A stretch of DNA of 64,000 bases, from positions 1 to 64,000 of the forward strand of contig NZ_LLZG01000118.1 of NCBI RefSeq assembly GCF_001509475.1, read 5' to 3'. Source of the DNA: Streptomyces regalis. Its GTDB lineage: Bacteria; Actinomycetota; Actinomycetes; Streptomycetales; Streptomycetaceae. The translations under genes and the position numbers were made by a program. The first letter of the stretch is position 1; each line of letters opens with the position of its first letter. Below are positions 23,896 to 32,612 of this stretch, one piece after another. The notes beneath the pieces are model-generated. The model was not told the DNA's origin, made no database searches, and saw only the letters and a program-made list of their open reading frames with translations.

Positions 23896-24480
23896 ATGGC
23901 GAAGAAGGACGCACCGCCCCGCTGGGACCGCAAGATGCAGCAGCGGCTCGCCCGCGGCGAGGCGGCCGCCCTCGGCGAGCTCTACGACCGTTTCGCCTCG
24001 CTGGTGCACGGCCTCGCCCACACCGTGCTGGGCGACGAGCGCGCCGCCGACCGCATCACCCGCGACGTCTTCGCACATGTCTGGGAGCACCCGGACACCT
24101 ACGACCCCAGGCAGGGCCCGCTGCGTTCCTGGGTCGCCACGCTGACCCACCGCCTCGCCGTGCAGCGGCTGCGCGACACCGAGACCGCCGCCCTCGTCCG
24201 GGCCGGCCAGGGCTCCACCGAGGAGCTGGAGCGCAAGGTGCGCCACGCCTCGGTCGCCGCCCGCGCCGACTACATCGTCCAGTCCATGCCCGTCCCGCTG
24301 CGCGCCGCCCTGGAACTGGCCTACTTCCAGCGCCGTGACTACCGCCAGACCGCCGCCGACCTCGACGTCACCGAGGACGAGGCCCGCCGCCGCCTCCGCC
24401 TGGGCCTGCAGCTGCTGTCCACGGCCCACGACGCGGGAGCCGCCCCGGGGGCGCCGCCGGGATACGGGGGTGCGGTGTGA
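23896..24480 (+). CDS. ECF RNA polymerase sigma factor
   Basis: 194 residues. Region 2: ALGELYDRFASLVHGLAHTV and RITRDVFAHVWEHPDTYDPR (DNA melting/core binding). Region 4: PLRAALELAYFQRRDYRQTA followed by a helix-turn-helix TAADLDVTEDEARRRLRLGL. Such factors direct RNA polymerase to stress promoters and are held inactive by an anti-sigma partner. The ATG at 23896 after GAGGGG fits region 2 spacing. The next gene overlaps the stop (GTGA), a typical sigma/anti-sigma arrangement. Confidence 0.9.
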   Translation: MAKKDAPPRWDRKMQQRLARGEAAALGELYDRFASLVHGLAHTVLGDERAADRITRDVFAHVWEHPDTYDPRQGPLRSWVATLTHRLAVQRLRDTETAALVRAGQGSTEELERKVRHASVAARADYIVQSMPVPLRAALELAYFQRRDYRQTAADLDVTEDEARRRLRLGLQLLSTAHDAGAAPGAPPGYGGAV

Positions 24481-25892
24481 ACGAGGCGGAGCGGTTCCCC
24501 GAAAAGGACCATGACCAGGACCAGCACGCCCAGGACAGCCACGACCAGGACAAGTACGACCCGAACAAGGACAAGGAGGAGTACGGCTCCGAGGACGCCA
24601 CCCGCGGAGCCGGCGGTATGAGCGGCGGCAACAGTGACGACCAGCACCCCACCCCGGAGCCGAGCCCGGACCAGCCGCCCCGCATACCGCTCCCCCGCGC
24701 CTCCGTCGAGGACACCGGACGCCCCCTGCCCGCCCTGGAGAACCTCGGCGACCCGGCACCGCAGCCTGCCCCGCTCGTCCTCGAACACCGTGTCCTGAAA
24801 TCGCTCCTCGGAGCGTGGGCGCTGGCCGCCTGCTCGGCGGAGGAGACGGCGGCCGTCGAGGAGCACCTCGGCGACTGCGGTGCCTGCGCGGACGAGGCAC
24901 GACGGCTGCGCGAGGCCGTGGGCCTGCTGCATCCCGCCGAGACCCTCGACCTGGACCCCTCCCTGCGCGCCCGCGTCCTGGAGGGCTGCCTGGAGCGGCG
25001 CCCGCCGCGCATCCCGGTGCCCGAGTGGGCGACGCCGTACGACGCCGAGACGGCCCGCCTCGACGCCCTGCTGCAGGACTTCGGGGACGCCGAGTGGCAC
25101 GCGCCCGTGCGGCTGCGGTGGTTCCGCAAGGACGAGCCGACGAGCCGCCGTACGACCGTCGCCGGGGTCATCGCACATCTGCTGACGGTCGACGGGATGG
25201 TGGCGATCGCGCTGGGCCTTCAGGACCCGCTGGGCGACGTGGCCGCGGACCGGCCGACCCCGTCCGCGCGCACCGAGGCATACTGGCGCGCCTCGCACTT
25301 CCCGCCGACGCGGGCCGTACGGGCACCCTGGCGGGAGCAGACCCACGACCTGGTCCGCACGGTGTCCTTCACCGGCGGCGGCACGGGCAAACTGTCCGTT
25401 GCGTACGGCGACTTCGAACTGCCGCTGCGCGACGCGATGCTGGACCGCGCCTTCGAGTGCTGGGTGCACGCGGAGGACATCGCCGAGGCGGTGGACTACC
25501 CGTACGAGGCGCCGTCCGGCCGCGATCTGCACCACATGGTCGACCTGGCGGCCCGTATGCTCCCCACGGTCCTGGCGGCCCGCCGCCGCGCGGGCCTCGC
25601 GGCGCCGTCACCCGGCCCGCACCGCCACCTCGTCCCTGCGGGCGAGCCCGGCCGCAGTCTCCGCCTGGAGATCGAGGGCTCGGGTGGTGGGCAGTGGCTG
25701 ATCCCCCTGGACTCCCCGGCGGCGGTGGGCTCCGCCGAGTTCGAGGTGGCCCACGTCGCCCTGGACGGCGCGGAGTTCTGCCGGTTGGCCGCGGGCCACG
25801 TGTCTCCTGCGGAAGCTGCGGCCGGGCAGGTGGGTGACCGGGAGGCGATCAGGGATGTGCTGTTCGCGGCGGCGAGCCTTAGCCGGATGTAG
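24477..25892 (+). CDS. zinc-finger anti-sigma factor fused to a maleylpyruvate-isomerase-like domain
   Basis: 471 residues in three parts. Residues 1-100 are highly charged and disordered (many D/Q/K/E). About 108-140 is an anti-sigma zinc motif: AACSAEETAAVEEH then HLGDCGACADEA, giving the H-x3-C-x2-C signature with an upstream Cys. From about 190 comes a DinB/MDMPI_N-like helical bundle (TVAGVIAHLLTVDGMVAIA; ECWVHAEDIAEAV with His and Asp) and a C-terminal sterol-carrier-like beta domain. No transmembrane helix is obvious. It overlaps the sigma gene by 4 bp. The likely role is to bind and silence the sigma factor and release it after a thiol/oxidant or mycothiol-conjugate signal; the sensor role of the C-terminal part is inferred. 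Confidence 0.85.
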   Translation: MNEAERFPEKDHDQDQHAQDSHDQDKYDPNKDKEEYGSEDATRGAGGMSGGNSDDQHPTPEPSPDQPPRIPLPRASVEDTGRPLPALENLGDPAPQPAPLVLEHRVLKSLLGAWALAACSAEETAAVEEHLGDCGACADEARRLREAVGLLHPAETLDLDPSLRARVLEGCLERRPPRIPVPEWATPYDAETARLDALLQDFGDAEWHAPVRLRWFRKDEPTSRRTTVAGVIAHLLTVDGMVAIALGLQDPLGDVAADRPTPSARTEAYWRASHFPPTRAVRAPWREQTHDLVRTVSFTGGGTGKLSVAYGDFELPLRDAMLDRAFECWVHAEDIAEAVDYPYEAPSGRDLHHMVDLAARMLPTVLAARRRAGLAAPSPGPHRHLVPAGEPGRSLRLEIEGSGGGQWLIPLDSPAAVGSAEFEVAHVALDGAEFCRLAAGHVSPAEAAAGQVGDREAIRDVLFAAASLSRM

Positions 25893-25911
25893 GGGTAGGT
25901 TGCGGATTCGC

Positions 25912-26060
25912 GGGCGACTGCGGGTGGTTCGTGGTCGCTCGCGCCCACGCGGCGGAGCCGCAAATCGATACAGCCCCGCGCCCCTTGAGTACGTGCACTG
26001 GGCGTACCTCTAGGGCGCGGGGAACTGCGCGACCAGCCCACGATTACCCGCAGTCGCCCT
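25912..26060. repeat. dispersed intergenic repeat, composite copy 2
   Basis: Two related units face each other. 25912-25986 is copy 1 of this family in reverse orientation; 26012-26060 is a shorter variant (AGGGCGCGGGGAACTGCGCG...). Their outer ends are a perfect 14-bp inverted repeat, GGGCGACTGCGGGT (25912-25925) and ACCCGCAGTCGCCC (26046-26059). The unit fills the gap between convergent genes and could act as a bidirectional terminator. Confidence 0.75.
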
Positions 26061-26081
26061 ACGACAAATACACCCGAGCTC

Positions 26082-26963
26082 TTAGGCGAAAACGACAGTC
26101 CGCCGCCCGTTCAGCAAAATCCGCCGCTCGGCATGCCACTTGACCGCCCGAGCCAGCGCCTGACACTCCACGTCCCGCCCGATCGCGACCAGCTGGTCGG
26201 GCGTGACGTCATGCCCGACCCGCTCGACCTCCTGCTCGATGATCGGCCCTTCATCGAGGTCGGCGGTCACGTAGTGCGCCGTCGCCCCGATGAGCTTCAC
26301 ACCGCGCGTATGCGCCTGGTGATACGGCTTCGCACCCTTGAAGCTCGGCAGGAACGAGTGGTGGATGTTGATGATCCGCCCGCTGAGCGCCTTGCACAGA
26401 TCGTCGGAGAGCACCTGCATGTACCGGGCGAGCACGACCAGCTCCACGCCCTGCTCCCGCACGATCTCCAGCAGCCGCGCCTCCGCCTCGGCCTTGTTGT
26501 CCTTGGTCACCGGAATGTGGTGGAAGGGGATGTCGTACGACCCCACGAGCTCGGCGAAGTCGGTGTGGTTGGACACCACGGCGGCGATCTCCACAGGCAG
26601 CGCCCCGATCCGGGCCCGGAACAGCAGGTCGTTCAGGCAGTGCCCGAACTTGCTGACCATCAGCACGACCCGCATCTTCTCCTCGGCCCGATGGATCTGC
26701 CAGTCCATCTGGAAGGAGTCCCCGATCGCCGCGAAGCTCGCCCGCAGCTTGTCCACCGTCACCGGCGACTCCGCCGAGAAGTGGACGCGCATGAAGAACA
26801 GTCCCGTGTCGCGGTCGCCGAACTGCTGGCTGTCCTCGATGTTGCAACCGGTCATGAAGAGGTAGCTCGACACGGCGTGCACGATGCCCTGCTTGTCGGG
26901 GCAGGACAGGATGAGGACGTACTGGTCGGAGGGGACCGCGGCTCGGTCGGACTGCTCGTTCAT
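26082..26963 (-). CDS. purU: formyltetrahydrofolate deformylase
   Basis: 293 residues. An N-terminal ACT domain (YVLILSCPDKQGIVHAVSSY) is followed by the formyltransferase-fold catalytic domain with NIHHSFLPSFKGAKPYHQAH (Asn and His of the active site) and TADLDEGPIIEQEVERV (catalytic Asp). It hydrolyses 10-formyl-THF to formate and THF, balancing the one-carbon pool with purine synthesis. The ATG at 26963 gives the usual family length; a much longer open frame upstream is not conserved-looking. The SCO4402-family gene upstream on the same strand keeps the Streptomyces order. Confidence 0.95.
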   Translation of the reverse strand: MNEQSDRAAVPSDQYVLILSCPDKQGIVHAVSSYLFMTGCNIEDSQQFGDRDTGLFFMRVHFSAESPVTVDKLRASFAAIGDSFQMDWQIHRAEEKMRVVLMVSKFGHCLNDLLFRARIGALPVEIAAVVSNHTDFAELVGSYDIPFHHIPVTKDNKAEAEARLLEIVREQGVELVVLARYMQVLSDDLCKALSGRIINIHHSFLPSFKGAKPYHQAHTRGVKLIGATAHYVTADLDEGPIIEQEVERVGHDVTPDQLVAIGRDVECQALARAVKWHAERRILLNGRRTVVFA

Positions 26964-27010
26964 GCAGCACAGGGTCCCATATCCGGGCCCCGCACCGGAG
27001 CGCCGTCCCG

Positions 27011-27457
27011 CTACGCGGACCGCGTCATGATCCGCAGCACCTCGAGGGTGCGCGGCGGAGCGTCCGGGTCCTCGCCGTCGGCCATGGCCATCCGGACGTG
27101 CGCGTCCCGCGCCGCCCGCACCGCCTCCGGCCACCCCTGGTTCTCGAGGTACGCGGAGACGGGCGCGTCCGGGCCGACCTGGTGCATGATCCGCAGCACG
27201 CGCAGCACGGCGGTGTCGACGAGCGCCGCCTCCTGCGAGTCCCGGAAGATCGTGCCGACGTACTTCTCGGCGGACCAGTTGTCCAGCCAGGTGTCCTCGA
27301 CCAGGCGGTACACAGCGTCGGTGACGTCGCCGTATCCGTCGACGCCGGCCAGCCAGGCGTCCCGTTGGAACACCGGATCGGAGAGCATGTGCAGCGCGGA
27401 GCGCACATTGCTGCGCCAGCGCCACCACGGCATGTCGTTTACGGGCATGCCGCCCAT
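27011..27457 (-). CDS. SCO4402-family conserved protein
   Basis: 148 residues from the ATG at 27457 (MGGMPVNDMPWWRWRSNVRS...). The frame is open to 27532, with an Arg/Ser-rich upstream part. The protein is mostly helical with conserved-looking LVEDTWLDNWSAEKYVGTIF and EVLRIMTRSA segments. It has no signal peptide, no metal motif and no known enzymatic signature. The gene next to purU is conserved in this position in Streptomyces (recognised as the SCO4402 family), but its function is unknown. No clear ribosome site decides the start. Confidence 0.8.
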   Translation of the reverse strand: MGGMPVNDMPWWRWRSNVRSALHMLSDPVFQRDAWLAGVDGYGDVTDAVYRLVEDTWLDNWSAEKYVGTIFRDSQEAALVDTAVLRVLRIMHQVGPDAPVSAYLENQGWPEAVRAARDAHVRMAMADGEDPDAPPRTLEVLRIMTRSA

Positions 27458-27628
27458 GGTGGATGAGCGACGGCCGCGACGGGAAGAGTTCTCCGAACCT
27501 TGCACGGTCATCGATCGTACGTTCCCCGTCACACCCGCCCGACCGACCCCCGTAATTCACCTTCCCGTCACCACGTGATAACCAAAGGTCACGCCGGGGT
27601 TAGTGGTGTGGCGGAATCGTGCGTGACC

Positions 27629-28939
27629 ATGACTGGCAGGCGACGCACCCGCAGCACCGTCCTCCCCACGATCACCAACCGGCCCGTCCGAGCCTCCGCA
27701 CGTACCGCGGCGGCACTGGTGGCGTGTGCGTCGTTCGCCGTCGGATGCGGGGTCGTCCCCGGTACCACGGGGGGTTCCGGGGACGACACGATCACCGTCA
27801 TGACCTGGGCTCCGGAGAACACCAACGCGACCAACAAGCCCGGCGTGCCGGCCTTCGCGCAGGCGTACGCCCGCTGGGTCAACGCCCACGGCGGCCTCGG
27901 CGGCCGCAAGCTCGAGGTCCTCACCTGCAACGACCACAACGACAGCGTGTCCGCGGCCAGGTGCGCCGACCGCGCGGTCGAGGAGAACGTCGTCGCGGTC
28001 ATCGGCTCCTACAGCCAGTACGGCGACACCTTCCTGCCCTCGCTGGAGGGCGCCGGCATCCCGTACATCGGCGGCTACGGCGTCACCAACGCCGAGTTCA
28101 CCAGCCCCCTCTCCTACCCCGTCAACGGCGGCCAGCCCACCCTCCTGGCGGGCCTCGGCAAGGAGCTGGCCCGCTCCTGCGGCCCCGTCGCGCTGGTGCG
28201 CCCGGACAGCATCGCGGGCGATGAACTGCCGCCCCTGCTCAACTCGGGCCTCAGGGCGGGCGGCCATTCGCCCTCGGCCGACCAGCTGGCCGAGGAGGAC
28301 GCCACCGAGTACGGCAGCCAGTCGGCGCGGGCGCTGCAGTACTCCACCGACGACCCGACGGAGACGGGCTGTGTGGTGCCGGCCCTCGGCGACCGCAGCA
28401 CCACCTTCATGGACTCCTTCCGGCGCTCCCGCGAGGAGTACCCCGACGTGCGCACCGCCACCGTCCTCGGCAGCGTCGACCAGACCGTGATCAACGCGAG
28501 CGGCGGGGCGTCGGGGCCGTACGAGGGGTCGTACATCACCGGCTGGTACCCGGTCGCGAGCGATCCGCGGTGGGACGGGATGAAGAAGGTGATCAGCGAG
28601 CAGGCCTTCGGCGACAACCGCATCGACCCCGCGGACGCCGGCGTGCAGACCACATGGATCGCGTACACGGTGTTCAAGAAGGTCGTCGAGTCGCTGGGCG
28701 ACGGCGAGGTGACCGCGTCTTCTGTGCGGGAGGCTCTGAACAGGGGCCTGAAGGTCTCCACGGGCGGGCTCACGCCGCCTCTCCGGTGGAAGTTCCAGGA
28801 CGTCCTGGCCACCGTCGGCTTCCCCCGTCTGGTCAACCGTGACGTGACCCTCCAGGTCGTACGGGACGGGCGGCTGGTGGCGGCCCGCAAGGGCTTCACC
28901 GACGTGACGAAGACGCTGCAGAACGCCGACCTGAACTGA
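27629..28939 (+). CDS. ABC-type solute-binding lipoprotein, branched-chain amino acid type
   Basis: 436 residues. After an Arg-rich N-terminus (GRRRTRS) a short hydrophobic stretch ends at a lipobox-like FAVGC (Cys about 40), with LVAC at 33 as an alternative. The mature part has a type I periplasmic-binding fold: ITVMTWAPENTNATNKPG, AYARWVNAHGGLGGRKLEVL, CADRAVEENVVAVIGSYSQY and GYGVTNAEF. Such proteins capture amino acids or related solutes outside the membrane. No permease or ATPase genes are adjacent, so it either serves a distant transporter or acts as a sensor. Downstream convergent gene 14 bp away. Confidence 0.85.
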   Translation: MTGRRRTRSTVLPTITNRPVRASARTAAALVACASFAVGCGVVPGTTGGSGDDTITVMTWAPENTNATNKPGVPAFAQAYARWVNAHGGLGGRKLEVLTCNDHNDSVSAARCADRAVEENVVAVIGSYSQYGDTFLPSLEGAGIPYIGGYGVTNAEFTSPLSYPVNGGQPTLLAGLGKELARSCGPVALVRPDSIAGDELPPLLNSGLRAGGHSPSADQLAEEDATEYGSQSARALQYSTDDPTETGCVVPALGDRSTTFMDSFRRSREEYPDVRTATVLGSVDQTVINASGGASGPYEGSYITGWYPVASDPRWDGMKKVISEQAFGDNRIDPADAGVQTTWIAYTVFKKVVESLGDGEVTASSVREALNRGLKVSTGGLTPPLRWKFQDVLATVGFPRLVNRDVTLQVVRDGRLVAARKGFTDVTKTLQNADLN

Positions 28940-28953
28940 CCGCCCGGCCCTTA

Positions 28954-30723
28954 CTACAGCTGGATCGGCCGGCGCTCCGTCAGGCCGTACTTCTTGGCGA
29001 TCGTGTTCCACAGCTGCGCGGCCGTCTGCTTCTGCGCGCTGGCGGTGCCGCTGGCCCGGTCGCCGGCCTGGGTCTGGTTGGTGGACTGGGCCTGGCCCTT
29101 CTTGCAGAGCTGCTTCTTCTTGGCGGCGACCTGGTCCGCCCACGCCGCGTAGTGGTTGTCGGCGGACGCCGACGCCTGCCACGCCTTGGTCAGCGCGGTG
29201 GTCAGCGCGGTGTGGTTCGGTAGCTGGTCGACGGTGAGCTTGGACAGGTCGGTGACCAGCTGGTTGCGCTGCTTGGCCGCGCCGCGCAGGTCCGTGGCGG
29301 CCTGAGCGAGGTTGCGGCAGGACTTCACGGCGCCCACCGCGTTGATCACGGCGGTACGGCTGTCACCGCTGTCGGCCAGCAGCTTGTCCAGGGCGATCGC
29401 CTGCTGCTCGGCCGGATCGGCCGACGGGGAGGGGGAGCCCTCGCTCGCCGGGGCCGTGGCGGAGACGGGAGCGTTGTCCTCGCCGCCGTCGTCGTCCTTG
29501 CCCCCGCCGGCGAGCAGCGCGCCCGCGCCGATGCCGAGCACGGCGATACCGACGCCGACGGCTATGAGCGGCAGCCGAGAGCGCGTACGACCACCACCGC
29601 GGCCTTCCCGGCCGCCGTCGTCGCCGCTCGAGCCGGGCGGGAAGTACGCCGCCTGGTGCCCGCCGTGCGCCTGCGGTTGCGGCTGCTGGAAGCGCGGCAT
29701 CTGCTGGGTGGCCGCGGCCGGGGGCTCGCCGCCCGGCTCGCTGCGGAAGAGGTTGTCGAAGTCGGCGAGCGGCTGCCGCTCGGCCCCTGCGTGCGGCGCG
29801 CCGAACGGCTGGCCGGGCACGGGCGGGATGTACTGCGTGGCCTCCGCGTCGGCGCCGGAAGCCGACGGCATCGGTCCGGCAGCGCCCTGCGGACCGGCGC
29901 CGCCTCCCTGCCGGACGCGCCCCAGGATCTGCGTGCTCTCACTGGGGGCCTCGGGCGGCAACGCCCCCGGCCCCACCGGCGGTATGTACTGCGTCGCCCC
30001 CTCGTCGGCTGCGGAAGCGGGGGATGCGGAGACGGGCGGTATGTACTGAGTGGCGCCCTCGTCCGCCGGAGGCAACGGGGCCCCGAAGCCACCGGCACCG
30101 GCGTGCGGGAGGGGCGCGGCGGCGGCGTGGTGCGCGGCGGGCGGCAGTGGCGCGCCGGAGCCCGGGGCGCCGTACGTCATCCCACCGGCGGGCGGCAAGG
30201 CACCACCCGGGCCAGGAGCGCCGTAGGTCTCTCCGCCCGCAGGCGGCAGCGGCGTCGACGAGGGGCCGCCCTGCCCGTACGGCCGCTGCGGCGCGGGCAT
30301 CGGTGACCCGGCCGGGGCGTCATGGCCGTACGACACGCCCTCCGGCGGCAGCGCTTGGGACGGCGCGCCTCCGGCGGCATCCGGCGCCGCGCCCCACTGG
30401 GCGGGCGGCGGCGACTGGTACGGCTGTTCCTGCCCGCCCCAGGACTGGCCGGGCGGTGTCCCCCAGGACTGGCCCGGCGCGGCAGGCGGCGGGGTCGGCT
30501 GCTGGTGTTGCTGGTCGGGTCCCCAGGGGGTGCCCCAGGCCTGGCCGCCGGGCGGCGCCGAAGGCGGGGGTGCGGTCGGCGGCGTGGCCGGTACCGCCGT
30601 CGGCCGGCCGCCCTGCCCGCCCGTCATACCCGGCAGCAGCGGCTCACCACCGTCGGAGGGCAGCACGATGCCTTCGTGCGCGGGCCGCGCCGAGGGCTCC
30701 TCGCCCTGTCCACTCTGCGTCAC
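28954..30723 (-). CDS. proline-rich single-pass membrane protein with ATQYIPPV repeats
   Basis: 589 residues. The N-terminal 370 residues are Pro/Gly/Ala/Gln-rich and cytoplasmic. They hold three copies of ATQYIPPV plus related STQILGRV and ATQQMPRF. One transmembrane helix (LPLIAVGVGIAVLGIGAGAL, about 400-420) leads to a roughly 170-residue extracytoplasmic helical domain with two Cys. The GTG at 30723 follows AGGAG. The repeated Thr-Gln motif resembles phosphothreonine sites of Ser/Thr-kinase/FHA systems, which are plentiful in Streptomyces; that is inference. No enzymatic motif seen. Probably a developmental or envelope protein of unknown function. Confidence 0.8.
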   Translation of the reverse strand: MTQSGQGEEPSARPAHEGIVLPSDGGEPLLPGMTGGQGGRPTAVPATPPTAPPPSAPPGGQAWGTPWGPDQQHQQPTPPPAAPGQSWGTPPGQSWGGQEQPYQSPPPAQWGAAPDAAGGAPSQALPPEGVSYGHDAPAGSPMPAPQRPYGQGGPSSTPLPPAGGETYGAPGPGGALPPAGGMTYGAPGSGAPLPPAAHHAAAAPLPHAGAGGFGAPLPPADEGATQYIPPVSASPASAADEGATQYIPPVGPGALPPEAPSESTQILGRVRQGGGAGPQGAAGPMPSASGADAEATQYIPPVPGQPFGAPHAGAERQPLADFDNLFRSEPGGEPPAAATQQMPRFQQPQPQAHGGHQAAYFPPGSSGDDGGREGRGGGRTRSRLPLIAVGVGIAVLGIGAGALLAGGGKDDDGGEDNAPVSATAPASEGSPSPSADPAEQQAIALDKLLADSGDSRTAVINAVGAVKSCRNLAQAATDLRGAAKQRNQLVTDLSKLTVDQLPNHTALTTALTKAWQASASADNHYAAWADQVAAKKKQLCKKGQAQSTNQTQAGDRASGTASAQKQTAAQLWNTIAKKYGLTERRPIQL

Positions 30724-30924
30724 CGGGACTCCTACTAATGGGGGACCTTGTGAATCGTCGGCTCACGCTACCGGCTCCTCCGATCCGCGTGCTACGCAGC
30801 CCAGGACGTGACCTGCATCGCTGTGACCGCCGTAACAGTCCGGTCCCCCATCCCCTACATACGCCCTCCTTCCGGGACCGGCGCCTTCATTTCCCTGCCG
30901 TTCACGCCCTCGTACCCCGTCGTT

Positions 30925-32310
30925 TCACGCCGCCGCCTGCAGGTCCAGCCGCGCCCCGAACTCCCTGACCACCGGCTCGTCCCGGAACGGCTCCAGCCGC
31001 TGCTGGAAGTCCTCCAGATACTCGGCACCCCGGTTGGAGCGCAGGGTCTCCAGGAGCTCCACGGCCTTCAGCCCGGTGTGGCAGGCCTGTTCGACCTCAC
31101 GCTGCTGCAGCTGTGCTGTGGCGAGCAGCACATGACCGATCGCACGGCGCCGCGCCTTCGCCTCGGGGAGCCCTGCAAGGGACTCCTCCGCGCGTCGCGC
31201 CGCCGCCTCGGCCTGGCCGAGGTCGCGGTGGCAGTGCGCCAACTCGTCGGCGAGATAGGCCTCGTCGAAGTGCGCGATCCACGCCGGGTCGTCCCCGGAC
31301 TCCGGATCCGCCGTCTCCAGCGCGGTCACCGCCCGCCCGGACGCCACCTGCGCGGCCCGCGCGTCGCTCATCAACGCATGCCCTCGCGCCTCGGCCGCAT
31401 AGAACATCGCCTCCACGCGCGGGGGCACGCGCCCACGCGCCCCCTCCTGCGCCGCCCGCGCCAACTGCGCGATCTCACGCGGGTTCCCGAGTTGCGCGGC
31501 GAGGTGGCTCATGGACGCGGCCAGCACATATCCGCCGTAGCCCCGGTCTCCCGCCGCCTGCGCGAGCCGCAGCGCCTGGATGTAGTACCGCTGGGCGAGC
31601 CCCGGCTGCCCGGTGTCGATGGCCATGTACCCGGCGAGCTCGGTCAACCGCGCGACGGCCGCGAAGAGTTCCCGTCCCACCGCTTCCCGGTACGACCCGG
31701 CCAGCAGCCCGGAGACGACACTGTTCAGGTAGTGCACGACGACCGGCCGCACATGCCCGCTGCCGTACTGGTGATCAAGGTCTACGAGCGCCTGCGTCAT
31801 CGCCCGCACGGCCGCCACGTCGGACTGCCCCACGCGCGGCCCCGCCGAGCGCGCCACCTGCGAGTCGGGCGACGAGATCAGCCAGTCGCGGCTGGGCTCG
31901 ACCAGCGCGGACGCGGCGACGGACGAGCCGGACAGGAAGTCCCGCCGCCCGACGTCGCTGCGCCACAGCTCGCAGACCTGCTCGATGGCCCCCAGTACCG
32001 TCGGCGAGAACTGGAGACCGACGCCGGACGCGAGGTTCTTGCCGTTGGCCATGCCGATCTCGTCGATCGTGACCGTACGGCCCAGCTTGCGGCCGAGCGC
32101 CTCCGCGATGATCGCCGGCGCCCGTCCCCGCGGCTGCTGCCCGCGCAGCCAACGGGCCACGGACGTCTTGTCGTAGCGCAGATCGAGGCCGTGCTCCGCG
32201 CCGCACATGTTGACGCGGCGGGCCAGCCCTGCGTTCGAGCAGCCCGCTTCCTGGATGAGTGCCTGCAGCCGTTCGTTCGGCTGTCGCGCGACGAGAGGCC
32301 TTGCGGCCAT
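30925..32310 (-). CDS. helix-turn-helix regulator with tetratricopeptide repeats
   Basis: 461 residues. The N-terminal DNA-binding part is LQALIQEAGCSNAGLARRVN...KTSVARWLRGQQPRGRAPA, followed by a linker GRRDFLSGSSVAASALVEPS and then TPR-like helical repeats (LAGYMAIDTGQPGLAQRYYI; LAAQLGNPREIAQLARAAQE; DELAHCHRDLGQAEAAARRA; AIGHVLLATAQLQQREVEQA). This is the Streptomyces type exemplified by NsdA, a negative regulator of sporulation and antibiotic production; similarity to NsdA itself is only suspected. The ATG at 32310 follows GGGGG. It is divergent from the prim-pol-like gene. Confidence 0.85.
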   Translation of the reverse strand: MAARPLVARQPNERLQALIQEAGCSNAGLARRVNMCGAEHGLDLRYDKTSVARWLRGQQPRGRAPAIIAEALGRKLGRTVTIDEIGMANGKNLASGVGLQFSPTVLGAIEQVCELWRSDVGRRDFLSGSSVAASALVEPSRDWLISSPDSQVARSAGPRVGQSDVAAVRAMTQALVDLDHQYGSGHVRPVVVHYLNSVVSGLLAGSYREAVGRELFAAVARLTELAGYMAIDTGQPGLAQRYYIQALRLAQAAGDRGYGGYVLAASMSHLAAQLGNPREIAQLARAAQEGARGRVPPRVEAMFYAAEARGHALMSDARAAQVASGRAVTALETADPESGDDPAWIAHFDEAYLADELAHCHRDLGQAEAAARRAEESLAGLPEAKARRRAIGHVLLATAQLQQREVEQACHTGLKAVELLETLRSNRGAEYLEDFQQRLEPFRDEPVVREFGARLDLQAAA

Positions 32311-32612
32311 GGCGTACCCCCTGTGGCTGCGGTGCCTGCCCACGCACCGAGTTGACGTGTCTTCCACCACCGAATCCGGCTCGGGGCACTGGCTGTGCAC
32401 CGCAAGGTTCCGGCCGTGAAGATCAATGCCCCGTCGGCATACCGAAAATGCGAGGCTTGCGAGGATTGCCGGGGTAACGGCGGAAGCCGACCCCACAGGT
32501 GGTTACCCAGCTCGCGCCACGGTTCCTCCCACGCGCCCCCACACGTGCACCCATGCGCCCCAGATGAGGAATCGATGCTCCTCCCCCGCGCGCGCTACCC
32601 CCGTAACCCGAG
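32311..32612. other. divergent promoter region
   Basis: 302 bp between the TPR regulator and the prim-pol-like gene. GTTACCCGGG-type tracts and ACCCAGC/ATGCGCC segments occur, but I see no clear palindrome, terminator or small gene. Confidence 0.5.
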
